Assembly (NCBI RefSeq): GCF_014636275.1
Contig: NZ_BMEB01000003.1
Span: 62,001-126,000, forward strand
DNA from: Cellulomonas carbonis
Lineage (GTDB): Bacteria; Actinomycetota; Actinomycetes; Actinomycetales; Cellulomonadaceae
Direction: 5' to 3'
Length of the DNA stretch: 64,000 bases
Shown here piece after piece: positions 47,207 through 55,056 of this stretch. The first letter of the stretch is position 1. Each line of letters begins with the position of its first letter. The notes under the pieces were generated by a model, which worked only from the letters and a program-made list of their open reading frames with translations, was not told the origin of the DNA and ran no database searches. The position numbers were made by a program, and so were the translations under genes.

Positions 47207-48573
47207 GCGGCGCGCTCCGCGGCCAGGAGCGCGACGGCCGCGGCGGCCGAGCACGCGGCGACGGCGGCGAACGTCGGCCCCGAGCCGACCGCCGTGATCG
47301 CGGCGCCGCCCGCGAGGGGAGCCGCGACGCGCCCTGCCGTCGTCGCGAGAGCCTGCCGGCCCGAGGCCGACGCGTACCGGGTCAGCGGCACGTACTGGCC
47401 GAGCAGCGCCGCGCGCGCGATCGTCATGACCCCGAACCCTGCCCCGGCGAGCACCACGAACGCCACGAGACCCGCCGTGCCGGGAACGGCCAGCAGGGCG
47501 ACGACGCCGAGCGCCTGACCCGCGAGCAGCGTCGCCGCGGCCCGCGCGGGGCCGACGCGCGCACCGCCCGCGAACACGAGCCGGCCGGCGACGGACATCA
47601 CGCCGAGCGCACCCGCGGCGAGCGCGGCGTGGTCGGGGGCGACCCCGGAGCCCTGCAGGTGCGCGACGAGGTGCACCGTGACGGTCGTCGTCGCGACCGC
47701 CTGGAGGACGGCGGCGACCGTGAGGTGGTGGACCGACCTCGGGCGGCCTGCCGGGGCGTCGCCGCGCGGGGTGGCCAGGCGCGGCGTGACCGGTGCGGCG
47801 GCGCCGTCCGCGGGGGAGCGGGCCTCACCCCGCGGTGGGGCGTCGTCGTCGGCCGACGGCGCGAGCCCGGCGCCGTCGGGCGCGAGGCCGAGGTCCGCGG
47901 GGCCCCTGCGCAGCACGAGCGCGTGCGGCACGGCGCACGCGCCCACGAGGAGCGCGAGCACGACGAGCGCGCCCCGCCACCCCGACCGCTCGACGAGCGC
48001 CTGCGTGAGCGGCAGGAACACCGTCGAGGAGAGGCCCGCGACGACCGTCACCACGAGGAGCGCGCGGCGACGGCCGTCGCGGAACCACGCCGTGACGACG
48101 GCGAACGCGGGCTCGTAGAGCACGGCCGCGCCGGCGAGCCCGACGACGACGAACGCCGCGTAGAGCTCGAGCAGCGTCGTCGCGCGCGACCACGCGAGGA
48201 CCCCCACGCCGGCCACGACGCTGCCGGCCGTCATGAGCGCCCGCGCGCCGTGACGGTCGACCCAGCGCCCGACGAGCGGGGCCGCGAGCCCGGAGACCGC
48301 GAGCGACAGCGACAACGCGCCGGACGCCTGCGCCGTCGTGGCGCCCAGGTCGTCGCGCATCGGGACGAGGACCACCGCGAAGCAGTAGAACAGCGCGCCG
48401 TAGCCGACGGTCTCGGTCACGGCGAGCACGCCGACCATCCGCCAGCCCGGGAAGCGCGGTCCCTGGAGACGCGGTCCCCCGGGCGCCGCGGACGCGACCG
48501 GCGGCCCCGGTGCGGCGGGCCGGCCCGCCTGTCCGCCCGACGGTCCCGCCCGGCCGCCGCCGGACCCGCTCAC
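47203..48573 (-). CDS. MFS transporter in the arsenic operon
   Basis: A 456-residue transporter with about twelve helices in two halves, separated by a long Ala/Pro/Asp-rich cytoplasmic loop (about 240-290). Motif-A-like segments are WVDRHGARALMTAG in the first half. The first 40 residues are Gly/Pro/Ala-rich. It starts at GTG 48573, overlapping the flavoprotein stop by 4 bp, and overlaps the acetyltransferase start. An organoarsenical or arsenic-antibiotic exporter is likely by context, but the substrate is inference. Confidence 0.85.
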   Translation of the reverse strand: MSGSGGGRAGPSGGQAGRPAAPGPPVASAAPGGPRLQGPRFPGWRMVGVLAVTETVGYGALFYCFAVVLVPMRDDLGATTAQASGALSLSLAVSGLAAPLVGRWVDRHGARALMTAGSVVAGVGVLAWSRATTLLELYAAFVVVGLAGAAVLYEPAFAVVTAWFRDGRRRALLVVTVVAGLSSTVFLPLTQALVERSGWRGALVVLALLVGACAVPHALVLRRGPADLGLAPDGAGLAPSADDDAPPRGEARSPADGAAAPVTPRLATPRGDAPAGRPRSVHHLTVAAVLQAVATTTVTVHLVAHLQGSGVAPDHAALAAGALGVMSVAGRLVFAGGARVGPARAAATLLAGQALGVVALLAVPGTAGLVAFVVLAGAGFGVMTIARAALLGQYVPLTRYASASGRQALATTAGRVAAPLAGGAAITAVGSGPTFAAVAACSAAAAVALLAAERAA

Positions 48574-50042
48574 GCGCAGCAGCCGCCCGTGCCGCACGAG
48601 CCCGACGGCGCCTGCGCGAGCGCGAGCTGGGCGACGAGCCCGCCACCCGCGGCGCCCGTCGCGAAGCCCTGCGCGGGCGCGCCCTCGGGCCGGTCGCGGT
48701 GCGCCTCGTCCGGGACGTCCAGCCCGTCGACGCCCGTCGCGGTGCCGCAGCAGCCACCCGCCGCCGCGGTGTCGACGCCCGCAGCGTTCGTCGAGCACAC
48801 GCCGGTCTCGGGGAGGACGAGCTGGACCTCGTCGGCCGCGGCGAGGTCCCCCGCGATGGCGGCGACCACCGAGCGGACCTGCTCGTTCCCGGTCGTCATG
48901 AGGAACGTCGGTGCGCGGCCGTACGACTTCATGCCGACGACGTACAGGCCCTCGTCGGGCTGGGCGAGGTCGCGGTGGCCGTGCGGCGGCACCGTCCCGC
49001 ACGAGTGGTACGCCGGGTCGATGAGCGGGCCGAGCGCTCGCGGCGCCTCGAGGCCGGGGTCGAGGTCGAGGCGGACCTCGGCGAGGATCGACAGGTCGGG
49101 ACGGAAGCCGGTCGCCGCAGCCACCGCGTGCAGGCCGGTGAGCCGCAGCTCGCCGTCGGCGGTGGCGCCGACGACGGTCACGGTGTCGTCGTGCACCTCG
49201 AGCGCGGTCACCTCGACACCCGTGACGAGCCGGACGGCGCCCGAGGCGACGAGCGAGCGCAGGTCCGAGCCGAGCGCGCCGCGCGCCGCGAGCTCGTCGG
49301 CCGCACCACCGCCGTAGACCTTCGCGGGCGACGCGCCGCGGATGGCCCACACCACCTCGGTGCCGGGCTCCTCGGCGGCGAGGCGGCCGAGCGCGAGGAG
49401 CGTGTTGGCCGCCGAGTGCCCCGCCCCGACGACGAGCGTGCGGCGTCCGGCGAAGCGCTCGCGGTCGCGCCCGAGGACATCGGGCAGCGGGCCGACCAGG
49501 AACCCGGCGGTGGCCGCCTCCGGCTCCCCGACGGCGGGCAGACCGGACGCGCCGAGCGGGTTGCGGTCCGCCCACGTCCCCGAGGCGTCGACGACGGCAC
49601 GGGCGCGCAGGTCCGTCGTCGTCCCGTCGGCGGTGCGCACGCGGACGACGAAGGGCCGGTCCGCGCGGCCCACGCTGCGGCTGCGGTCCATGCCCTCGCG
49701 CGAGACCGCGACGACGCGCGTGCCGAGACGGATCGAGTCGGCGACGGCGCGCGCGAGCGGCTCGAGGTAGTGCTCGACGAGCTCGGCACCGGTGGGCGGC
49801 ACGGGCGTCGTCGGGCGCGTCCACCCGGTCGGTGCGAGGAGCTTCTCGGCCGTCGGGTCGACGACGTACCGCCAGGGCGTGAACGTCCGGATGTGGGACC
49901 ACTCGCGGACCGAGGCGCCCACCGCGTCGCCGGCCTCGAGCACGACGAACGGGAGGCCGCGGTCGGTGAGGTGCGCCGCCGCCGCCAGGCCGATGGGGCC
50001 CGCGCCGATCACGACGACGGGCAGGTCCGTGGTGGTGCTCAT
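48570..50042 (-). CDS. ArsO-like FAD-dependent oxidoreductase with C-terminal Cys pairs
   Basis: A 490-residue flavoprotein of the monooxygenase-like group: FAD site VVVIGAGPIGLAAAAHLTD, second Rossmann site TLVVGAGHSAANTLLALG, and ATGFRPDLSILAE. The C-terminal 80 residues are an extension with Cys pairs, AAGGCCGTATG and SCGTGGCCA at the end, and a Cys in ETGVCSTN. Such thiol pairs bind As(III). ArsO flavoproteins in ars operons act on (organo)arsenicals. Start ATG 50042 has a CAGGAGGACAGC ribosome site. The promoter region is shared with the divergent arsR. Confidence 0.85.
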   Translation of the reverse strand: MSTTTDLPVVVIGAGPIGLAAAAHLTDRGLPFVVLEAGDAVGASVREWSHIRTFTPWRYVVDPTAEKLLAPTGWTRPTTPVPPTGAELVEHYLEPLARAVADSIRLGTRVVAVSREGMDRSRSVGRADRPFVVRVRTADGTTTDLRARAVVDASGTWADRNPLGASGLPAVGEPEAATAGFLVGPLPDVLGRDRERFAGRRTLVVGAGHSAANTLLALGRLAAEEPGTEVVWAIRGASPAKVYGGGAADELAARGALGSDLRSLVASGAVRLVTGVEVTALEVHDDTVTVVGATADGELRLTGLHAVAAATGFRPDLSILAEVRLDLDPGLEAPRALGPLIDPAYHSCGTVPPHGHRDLAQPDEGLYVVGMKSYGRAPTFLMTTGNEQVRSVVAAIAGDLAAADEVQLVLPETGVCSTNAAGVDTAAAGGCCGTATGVDGLDVPDEAHRDRPEGAPAQGFATGAAGGGLVAQLALAQAPSGSCGTGGCCA

Positions 50043-50078
50043 GCTGTCCTCCTGGCAGGTGCGGCCGGTGTGCCGTAA

Positions 50079-50134
50079 CATCGACATCTGTCGATGCGAG
50101 TGCCACACTGGCGTAAGCATCGATGGATGTCAAT
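50079..50134. promoter_or_regulatory. ArsR operator pair between the ArsO-like gene and arsR
   Basis: CATCGACATCTGTCGATG (50079-50096, 16 of 18 positions symmetric) and CATCGATGGATGTCAAT (50118-50134), centres about 39 bp apart. On the minus strand TTGACA (50128-50133) could be a -35 box for the ArsO-like operon. The ArsR starting at 50153 would bind both. Confidence 0.75.
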
Positions 50135-50152
50135 AGAGTGCGAGGAGATCCC

Positions 50153-50551
50153 GTGAGCACCGCCACCACGACCACCGCAGCGCCGAGCGGCGCGCGTCAG
50201 CTGCCCGTCGTGCCCCCGCAGCCGACCGCCGTCGAGGCGTGCTGCGCGCCGCTGCAGTCGGCGGCGCTGTCCGACGCCGAGGCCGCGGTGCTCGCCCGCC
50301 GGTTCGCCGCGCTCTCCGACCCCGTCCGGCTGCGCCTGCTCAGCCTGCTGTCGACGGACCCCGACGGCGCCGTCTGCGCGTGCGACCTCGTCGAGCCCGT
50401 GGGCAAGAGCCAGCCGACCGTGAGCCACCACCTCAAGATCCTCCGCGAGGCGGGCCTGGTCACGAGCGAGAAGCGTGGCACCAACGTCTGGTACGCGGCC
50501 GTCCCGGCCGCGATCGAGACCCTCCGGGAGGCGCTCGCCCCGGCGCGCTGA
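50153..50551 (+). CDS. arsR: ArsR-family transcriptional repressor
   Basis: A 132-residue repressor: winged helix FAALSDPVRLRLLSLL and SQPTVSHHLKILREAGLV. Candidate As(III) ligands are the N-terminal pair Cys30-Cys31 (VEACCAPLQ) and Cys75/Cys77 (AVCACDLVEP), an arrangement like the Corynebacterium glutamicum ArsR, which uses an N-terminal Cys pair plus one more Cys. GTG 50153 follows GAGGAGATCCC. It is divergent from the ArsO-like operon and should repress it in the absence of arsenite. Confidence 0.92.
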   Translation: MSTATTTTAAPSGARQLPVVPPQPTAVEACCAPLQSAALSDAEAAVLARRFAALSDPVRLRLLSLLSTDPDGAVCACDLVEPVGKSQPTVSHHLKILREAGLVTSEKRGTNVWYAAVPAAIETLREALAPAR

Positions 50552-50648
50552 CGGCGGGAGGGTGACGCCCGTGTGACCGGCGTCACGTCCGCATCCCGTC
50601 ACGGCACCCCGGGGTGCCGTCGATGGGGCCCGACGTGGAGACCCTCAC

Positions 50649-51998
50649 GTGACGCGTCCGACGCTGCGCCGCACCCTGATGACGGTCGCGGTCCTGGTGC
50701 CGACGGTCACCGGTTCGCTCACCCTCGCGGGCTCGTTGCGGGTCGCGGCCGACGACGGCGCGACCGGTGGGGCCGTCGGGGTGCAGCAGGAGTCGGCCAC
50801 CTCGCCCCAGGTCGGCGATGCGGGTGCTCCCGCTCCGCCGACCGTCAGGCCGACCGTCGGGCCGACTGACGGGCTCGCCGCGGGCGCCGTCGTCGACGGA
50901 CCTCCCGCCGTCGTCGACCCGTTGACGGACCTCCCCGCCTGGATCACGTCCGGGGAGACCGCGCCCGCGAACCCGCTGCCCCAGGCCGACCCGCCCGCGC
51001 CGACCGGCCCCGTCGACAACACCGTCGTCCGGACCGACTCGCTCGGCATGCGTCTCGACGCGCACGACGGCGACCTGCTCCAGGCGCCGGACGGGACCAC
51101 GTACCTGTACGGGACGAGCTACGGCTGCGGGTTCACGCTCGGGAAGCCGTCGCCGTACTGCGGCGTGCGGGTCTACAGCACGACCGACCTGAGCACCTTC
51201 GTGCCCGCGGGTGCCGTCGGCGGCCTCTACGCCTTCGACCACCTGGCCGGCCCGTGGCAGGCGCTGTGCGCCCCGACGAGGAGCTACGGCTGCTACCGCC
51301 CGCACGTCGTCCAGCGGCCGGCCGACGGCAGGTACGTCATGTGGGTCAACACGCACCACGACGCGGGGTACAAGGTCCTCGTCGCCGAGCACCCCGCGGG
51401 TCCCTTCGTCGACACCGGGCTCGCCCCCGAGCTCGCGATCGTGCCGCCGCCGGGAGGGCTGCGGTACGGCGACCACGACCTGACCGTCGACCCGGTCACG
51501 GGTCACCTGTACGTCACCTACACGGTGATCTGGGCGAACGACAACACGCACCAGCTCGTCGTCGAGCGCCTGGACCCGAGCGGCACCACCGGCACGGGCG
51601 AGTTCGTGCAGCTCGCGGCCATGGCGCCGGCGAGGGAGCTCGTCGAGGCGCCCGCGCTCTTCCGCGCTCCGACCGGGACATGGCACATGGTGTTCTCGGA
51701 CCCTGCGCGGCCGTACCGGACCACCGGCAGCGGGATCATGGACGCGCCCGGACCGCTCGGCCCGTGGACGAACCGCCGCACGCTGAGCGCCGACTCGTGC
51801 GGGGGCCAGCCGGCGGGCGTCTGGCCGGTACGGACGTCCACCGGCCGGACCGCCTACGTCTACGGGTCGGACCGCTGGGACGAGGGCAAGGGCAACCAGG
51901 CCGCGGCCGAGAACTACTACGGCGAGCTGACGTTCACCGCGCGGGGCGGGACGTCGATCGACGCCCACCGGTGCCAGTCGACCTGGACGCTGCGGTAG
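50649..51998 (+). CDS. Secreted GH43-like five-bladed propeller protein
   Basis: A 449-residue protein with a signal peptide (MTVAVLVPTVTGSLTLAGSLRVAA), a 90-residue Pro/Ala/Thr-rich spacer, and a beta-propeller like GH43: RLDAHDGDLLQAPDGTTYLYGTSYGCGF, YSTTDLSTFVPAG, CYRPHVVQRPADGRYVMWVN, YGDHDLTVDPVTG and ELVEAPALFRAPTGTWHMVFSD, each with the acidic residues expected for GH43 blades (Asp of the first, Asp and Glu of later blades). It would act on extracellular arabinan/galactan-type polysaccharide. It has no clear tie to the arsenic genes around it. GTG 50649. Confidence 0.78.
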   Translation: MTRPTLRRTLMTVAVLVPTVTGSLTLAGSLRVAADDGATGGAVGVQQESATSPQVGDAGAPAPPTVRPTVGPTDGLAAGAVVDGPPAVVDPLTDLPAWITSGETAPANPLPQADPPAPTGPVDNTVVRTDSLGMRLDAHDGDLLQAPDGTTYLYGTSYGCGFTLGKPSPYCGVRVYSTTDLSTFVPAGAVGGLYAFDHLAGPWQALCAPTRSYGCYRPHVVQRPADGRYVMWVNTHHDAGYKVLVAEHPAGPFVDTGLAPELAIVPPPGGLRYGDHDLTVDPVTGHLYVTYTVIWANDNTHQLVVERLDPSGTTGTGEFVQLAAMAPARELVEAPALFRAPTGTWHMVFSDPARPYRTTGSGIMDAPGPLGPWTNRRTLSADSCGGQPAGVWPVRTSTGRTAYVYGSDRWDEGKGNQAAAENYYGELTFTARGGTSIDAHRCQSTWTLR

Positions 51999-52076
51999 CC
52001 CCTCGCCGGGGAGTCGGTCGCCGCGGCGGGACCAACGTCCGGCGTGGCCCGCACGCGGCGGGCGAACACTGAGGAC

Positions 52077-53120
52077 ATGGCTACATCGACAACCATGGAT
52101 GCGTTGTCGCGGCGCGTCGTCGTCCAGGCCGGGGCGGTCGCCGTCTGGGTCGCGCTGTACGCGGTCAACCGGCCGTTCTGGGACTGGCTCGTGGGCGACG
52201 TCGTCGGGCTCGACCTCGAGGGGCGGCTCGGGTCGGGCGTGCACTTCTTCCTCTACGACACCGTCAAGATCGCCCTGCTGCTCGCGGGGATCATCGTCGT
52301 CGTGACCGTCCTGCGGTCGTTCGTGAGCGTCGAGCGGACGCGGGCGCTCCTCGGCGGTCGGCGCGAGGGGGTCGGCAACGTCATGGCCGCGGGCCTCGGT
52401 GTCGTGACGCCGTTCTGCTCGTGCAGCGCCGTCCCCGCGTTCATCGGGTTCGTCGCAGCGGGCGTCCCCGTCGGCGTGACGCTGAGCTTCCTCATCGCGA
52501 GCCCGCTCGTGAACGAGGTCGCGATCGCGCTGCTGCTCGGCCTCTTCGGCATCGGCCCGACGCTGCTGTACGTCGGGGCGGGGCTGCTGATCGCCGTCGT
52601 CGGCGGGTGGGTGCTCGGCCGGATGCGGCCCGAGCGCTGGGTCGAGCCGTTCGTGCTCGAGACGCGCGTGAGCGGCCGTGTCGTGGACCCGTCGGCGGGG
52701 CTCACGTGGGACGACCGCGTGCGCATGGGCGTCGACGAGGTCGGCGTGGTCCTGCGGCGGATCTGGCCCTACCTCGTGGTCGGCATCGGGATCGGCGCGG
52801 TCATCCACGGGTGGGCGCCCGAGGGGTTCGTCGAGCGCTACGCCGGCGCGGGCAACCCGTTCGCGGTGCTCGTCGCGGTGGTGCTCGGCGTGCCGCTGTA
52901 CTCCAACGCCGCCGGGATCCTGCCGCTCGTCGAGGCGCTGCACGACAAGGGCCTGCCGATGGGCACGCTCCTCGCCTTCATGATGGCCGTCGTCGCGCTG
53001 AGCCTGCCCGAGCTCGTGCTGCTGCGCCGCGTCCTGAGACCCCCGCTCATCGCCGTGTTCGTCGGCGTCGTGGCCACCGGGATCGTGGCCGTCGGGTACC
53101 TGTTCAACGCCGTCCTCTGA
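52077..53120 (+). CDS. DUF318/ArsP-type permease
   Basis: A 347-residue membrane permease with about eight helices and the signature GVVTPFCSCSAVPAFIGFVAAGVPVG, the CxC motif of the ArsP/SO_0444 family; PLYSNAAGILPLVEALHDKG is the second family landmark. Known members export trivalent methylarsenicals (ArsP) or Cu/Zn. Start ATG 52077 is likely but its spacing to GAGG is short, so a leaderless or downstream start (ATG 52095) is possible. The next gene, a small CxxC protein, is a usual partner. Confidence 0.85.
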   Translation: MATSTTMDALSRRVVVQAGAVAVWVALYAVNRPFWDWLVGDVVGLDLEGRLGSGVHFFLYDTVKIALLLAGIIVVVTVLRSFVSVERTRALLGGRREGVGNVMAAGLGVVTPFCSCSAVPAFIGFVAAGVPVGVTLSFLIASPLVNEVAIALLLGLFGIGPTLLYVGAGLLIAVVGGWVLGRMRPERWVEPFVLETRVSGRVVDPSAGLTWDDRVRMGVDEVGVVLRRIWPYLVVGIGIGAVIHGWAPEGFVERYAGAGNPFAVLVAVVLGVPLYSNAAGILPLVEALHDKGLPMGTLLAFMMAVVALSLPELVLLRRVLRPPLIAVFVGVVATGIVAVGYLFNAVL

Positions 53121-53145
53121 CGACGGCCGGACGAAGGAGATCGCC

Positions 53146-53427
53146 ATGCAGGACGAGGTGCAGGACGCGGTGCAGGAGAAGGTGCAGGTCAAGGTGCTCG
53201 GCCCGGGGTGCGCGAACTGCGTGACGCTCGAGCGGGTCACGCGCGAGGCGCTGGCTGCGCTCGGCCTCGCCGCCGACGTCGAGAAGGTCACCGACTACGC
53301 GACCATCGCGGGGTACGGCGTCATGCGGACGCCCGCGCTGGTCGTCGACGACGAGGTCGTGCTGGCGGGGCGCGTCCCCACGGTGGGCCACGTGAAGGAG
53401 CTCCTCGCGGCGCACACGCCCGCCTGA
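53146..53427 (+). CDS. Thioredoxin-like small protein (redox-active disulfide protein 2 type)
   Basis: A 93-residue protein: VKVLGPGCANCVTLERVTREAL (CxxC), then YGVMRTPALVVDDEVVLAGRVP. Such proteins follow DUF318 permease genes in many bacteria and archaea. An AAGGAG site precedes ATG 53146, 25 bp after the permease stop. It probably hands a reduced metal(loid) or electrons to the permease. Confidence 0.88.
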   Translation: MQDEVQDAVQEKVQVKVLGPGCANCVTLERVTREALAALGLAADVEKVTDYATIAGYGVMRTPALVVDDEVVLAGRVPTVGHVKELLAAHTPA

Positions 53428-53446
53428 GCATCCGCGCCACCCGAGG

Positions 53447-53488
53447 CTTGATTCGACGAGCGTCTTAGTAGATGCTTGTCGAAACAAG
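53447..53488. promoter_or_regulatory. Long inverted repeat before the ArsR-ArsC fusion gene
   Basis: CTTGATTCGACGAGC (53447-53461) and GCTTGTCGAAACAAG (53474-53488) match at 13 of 15 positions around 12 bp. It ends 15 bp before the start codon and differs in sequence from the CATCGAC sites at 44 and 50 kb, so it is probably read by the fusion protein itself. Confidence 0.7.
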
Positions 53489-53503
53489 ACCGAGGAGGTC
53501 GCG

Positions 53504-54538
53504 ATGCCGGTCGTCGACGGAACGTCCACCACAGGTGCTCCCGTGCACGCGATGCCGCGCGACGTCGCGGAGAGCGTCGTCCCCGTGGTCCGCGCGCTCG
53601 CCGACCCCCTCCGCCTCCAGATCGTCTCGGCGCTCGCGTCGGCGCCCGGCGGGCGGCTGCCGGCGGGCGAGATCGCGTCGCTCACCGAGCTGGCCGGGCC
53701 CACCGTCTCGCACCACCTCAAGCAGCTGCGCGAGGCGGGCGTCGTCGTCGCCGAGCGGCGCGGCACCTGGGTGTTCTACTCGCTCGCGGCCGGGATGGAC
53801 CGGGTCGCGTCGGCGCTGCTGGACGCGCTGGCCCGCGCGGCGTCCGCACCGCGGTCCGACGACGACGTCGACGAGGGCCCGCGCGCGGACGTCGAGGCCG
53901 CGCTGGCGCGCAGCACCGAACGCCTCGCGGCGCGGTTCCCCGGCGCCGCGCCCGAGGTCGTGCGCCTCGTCGTGCGCGAGTCCTACGCGGCGCTCGCGAG
54001 GACGGCCACGGTCACGGCGCACCTGCCCGTGCTCGCCGAGCGGTTCGCGGCCCAGCGGCTCGAGGACCAGGCCGCAGCCGCGACCGACGCCCCGCGCCCG
54101 CCGCAGGTGCTGTTCGTGTGCACCGCGAACGCCGGGCGCTCGCAGCTCGCCGCCGCGCTCCTGCGCCGGCTCGCGGGCGACGGCGTCGTCGTCCGGTCGG
54201 CCGGCTCGATGCCCGCCGCCCACGTCCACGCGACGGTCGCCCCGCTGCTCGCCGAGCTGCTCGGCGACGACGGCGCCGGGCCGGACGTCGAGCCGTTCCC
54301 CAAGCCGCTGACCGACGACGCGGTCCGCGCGGCCGACGTCGTCATCACGATGGGCTGCGGCGACTCGACGCCGCAGCTGCCCGGCAAGACGTACGAGGAC
54401 TGGCCCGTCGGCGACCCGGCGATGGCGTCGCCCGACGGCGTCCGCGCGATCTACGACGACCTGGCCGAGCGCGTCCGGGCCCTCCACGAGCAGCTGGGCG
54501 CGCAGCTCCGTGACCGAGGCGGGCACACGACCCGCTGA
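53504..54538 (+). CDS. ArsR-ArsC fusion protein (ArsR-like HTH + LMW-phosphatase-type arsenate reductase)
   Basis: A 344-residue fusion. Residues about 15-105: ArsR-like winged helix (VRALADPLRLQIVSALAS, LAGPTVSHHLKQLREAGVVV, RRGTWVFYSLAAG) with no Cys in this part. Residues about 120-185: a helical arm typical of ArsC fusions (AAPEVVRLVVRESYAAL). Residues about 200-344: low-molecular-weight phosphatase ArsC with P-loop FVCTANAGRSQLAAALL and resolving Cys in ITMGCGD. The sensor domain has lost its metal Cys, so sensing may be done by the reductase domain; that is inference. GAGGAGGTC precedes ATG 53504. Confidence 0.9.
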   Translation: MPVVDGTSTTGAPVHAMPRDVAESVVPVVRALADPLRLQIVSALASAPGGRLPAGEIASLTELAGPTVSHHLKQLREAGVVVAERRGTWVFYSLAAGMDRVASALLDALARAASAPRSDDDVDEGPRADVEAALARSTERLAARFPGAAPEVVRLVVRESYAALARTATVTAHLPVLAERFAAQRLEDQAAAATDAPRPPQVLFVCTANAGRSQLAAALLRRLAGDGVVVRSAGSMPAAHVHATVAPLLAELLGDDGAGPDVEPFPKPLTDDAVRAADVVITMGCGDSTPQLPGKTYEDWPVGDPAMASPDGVRAIYDDLAERVRALHEQLGAQLRDRGGHTTR

Positions 54539-54627
54539 CCACCCGGCGACCGGGCCACCCGGCCTCCAGCGACCCACCCGACCACCCGACCCCGGCCGAC
54601 GCGCCGGCGACCACCCGAGGAGAACCC

Positions 54628-55056
54628 GTGCCCGAGACCACCCGCCCGTCCGTCCTGTTCGTCTGCATCCACAACGCGGGGCGCTCGCAGATGGCCGCGG
54701 GCTTCCTGAACCACCTGTCCGGAGGGGCCGTCGAGGTCCGGTCGGCCGGCTCCATGCCCGCCGACCAGGTCAACCCCGCGGCCGTCGAGGCGATGCTCGA
54801 GCTCGGCATCGACCTGCGCGACCAGACGCCCAAGGTCCTCACGGACGAGGCGGTCGAGGCGTCCGACGTCGTCATCACGATGGGCTGCGGCGACGTCTGC
54901 CCGATCTACCCGGGCAAGCGCTACGAGGACTGGAAGCTCGACGACCCGGCCGGCCAGGGCGTCGAGTCGGTCCGCGTCATCCGCGACGACATCCGCGGTC
55001 GCGTCCTCGCGCTCCTCGAGGAGCTCGGCGTCCCCGCCGTCGACGCCGCGCGGTGA
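54628..55056 (+). CDS. arsC: Arsenate reductase (LMW-phosphatase type)
   Basis: A 142-residue enzyme reducing arsenate to arsenite: P-loop FVCIHNAGRSQMAAGFL (Cys12-x5-Arg), resolving Cys in VVITMGCGDVCPIYPG, and WKLDDPAGQ with the general acid Asp. The first Cys pair partner is in GDVC. Start GTG 54628 follows GAGGAGAACCC. It overlaps acr3 by 4 bp (GTGA). Two reductase domains in one cluster, this and the fusion protein, are a duplication. Confidence 0.95.
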   Translation: MPETTRPSVLFVCIHNAGRSQMAAGFLNHLSGGAVEVRSAGSMPADQVNPAAVEAMLELGIDLRDQTPKVLTDEAVEASDVVITMGCGDVCPIYPGKRYEDWKLDDPAGQGVESVRVIRDDIRGRVLALLEELGVPAVDAAR

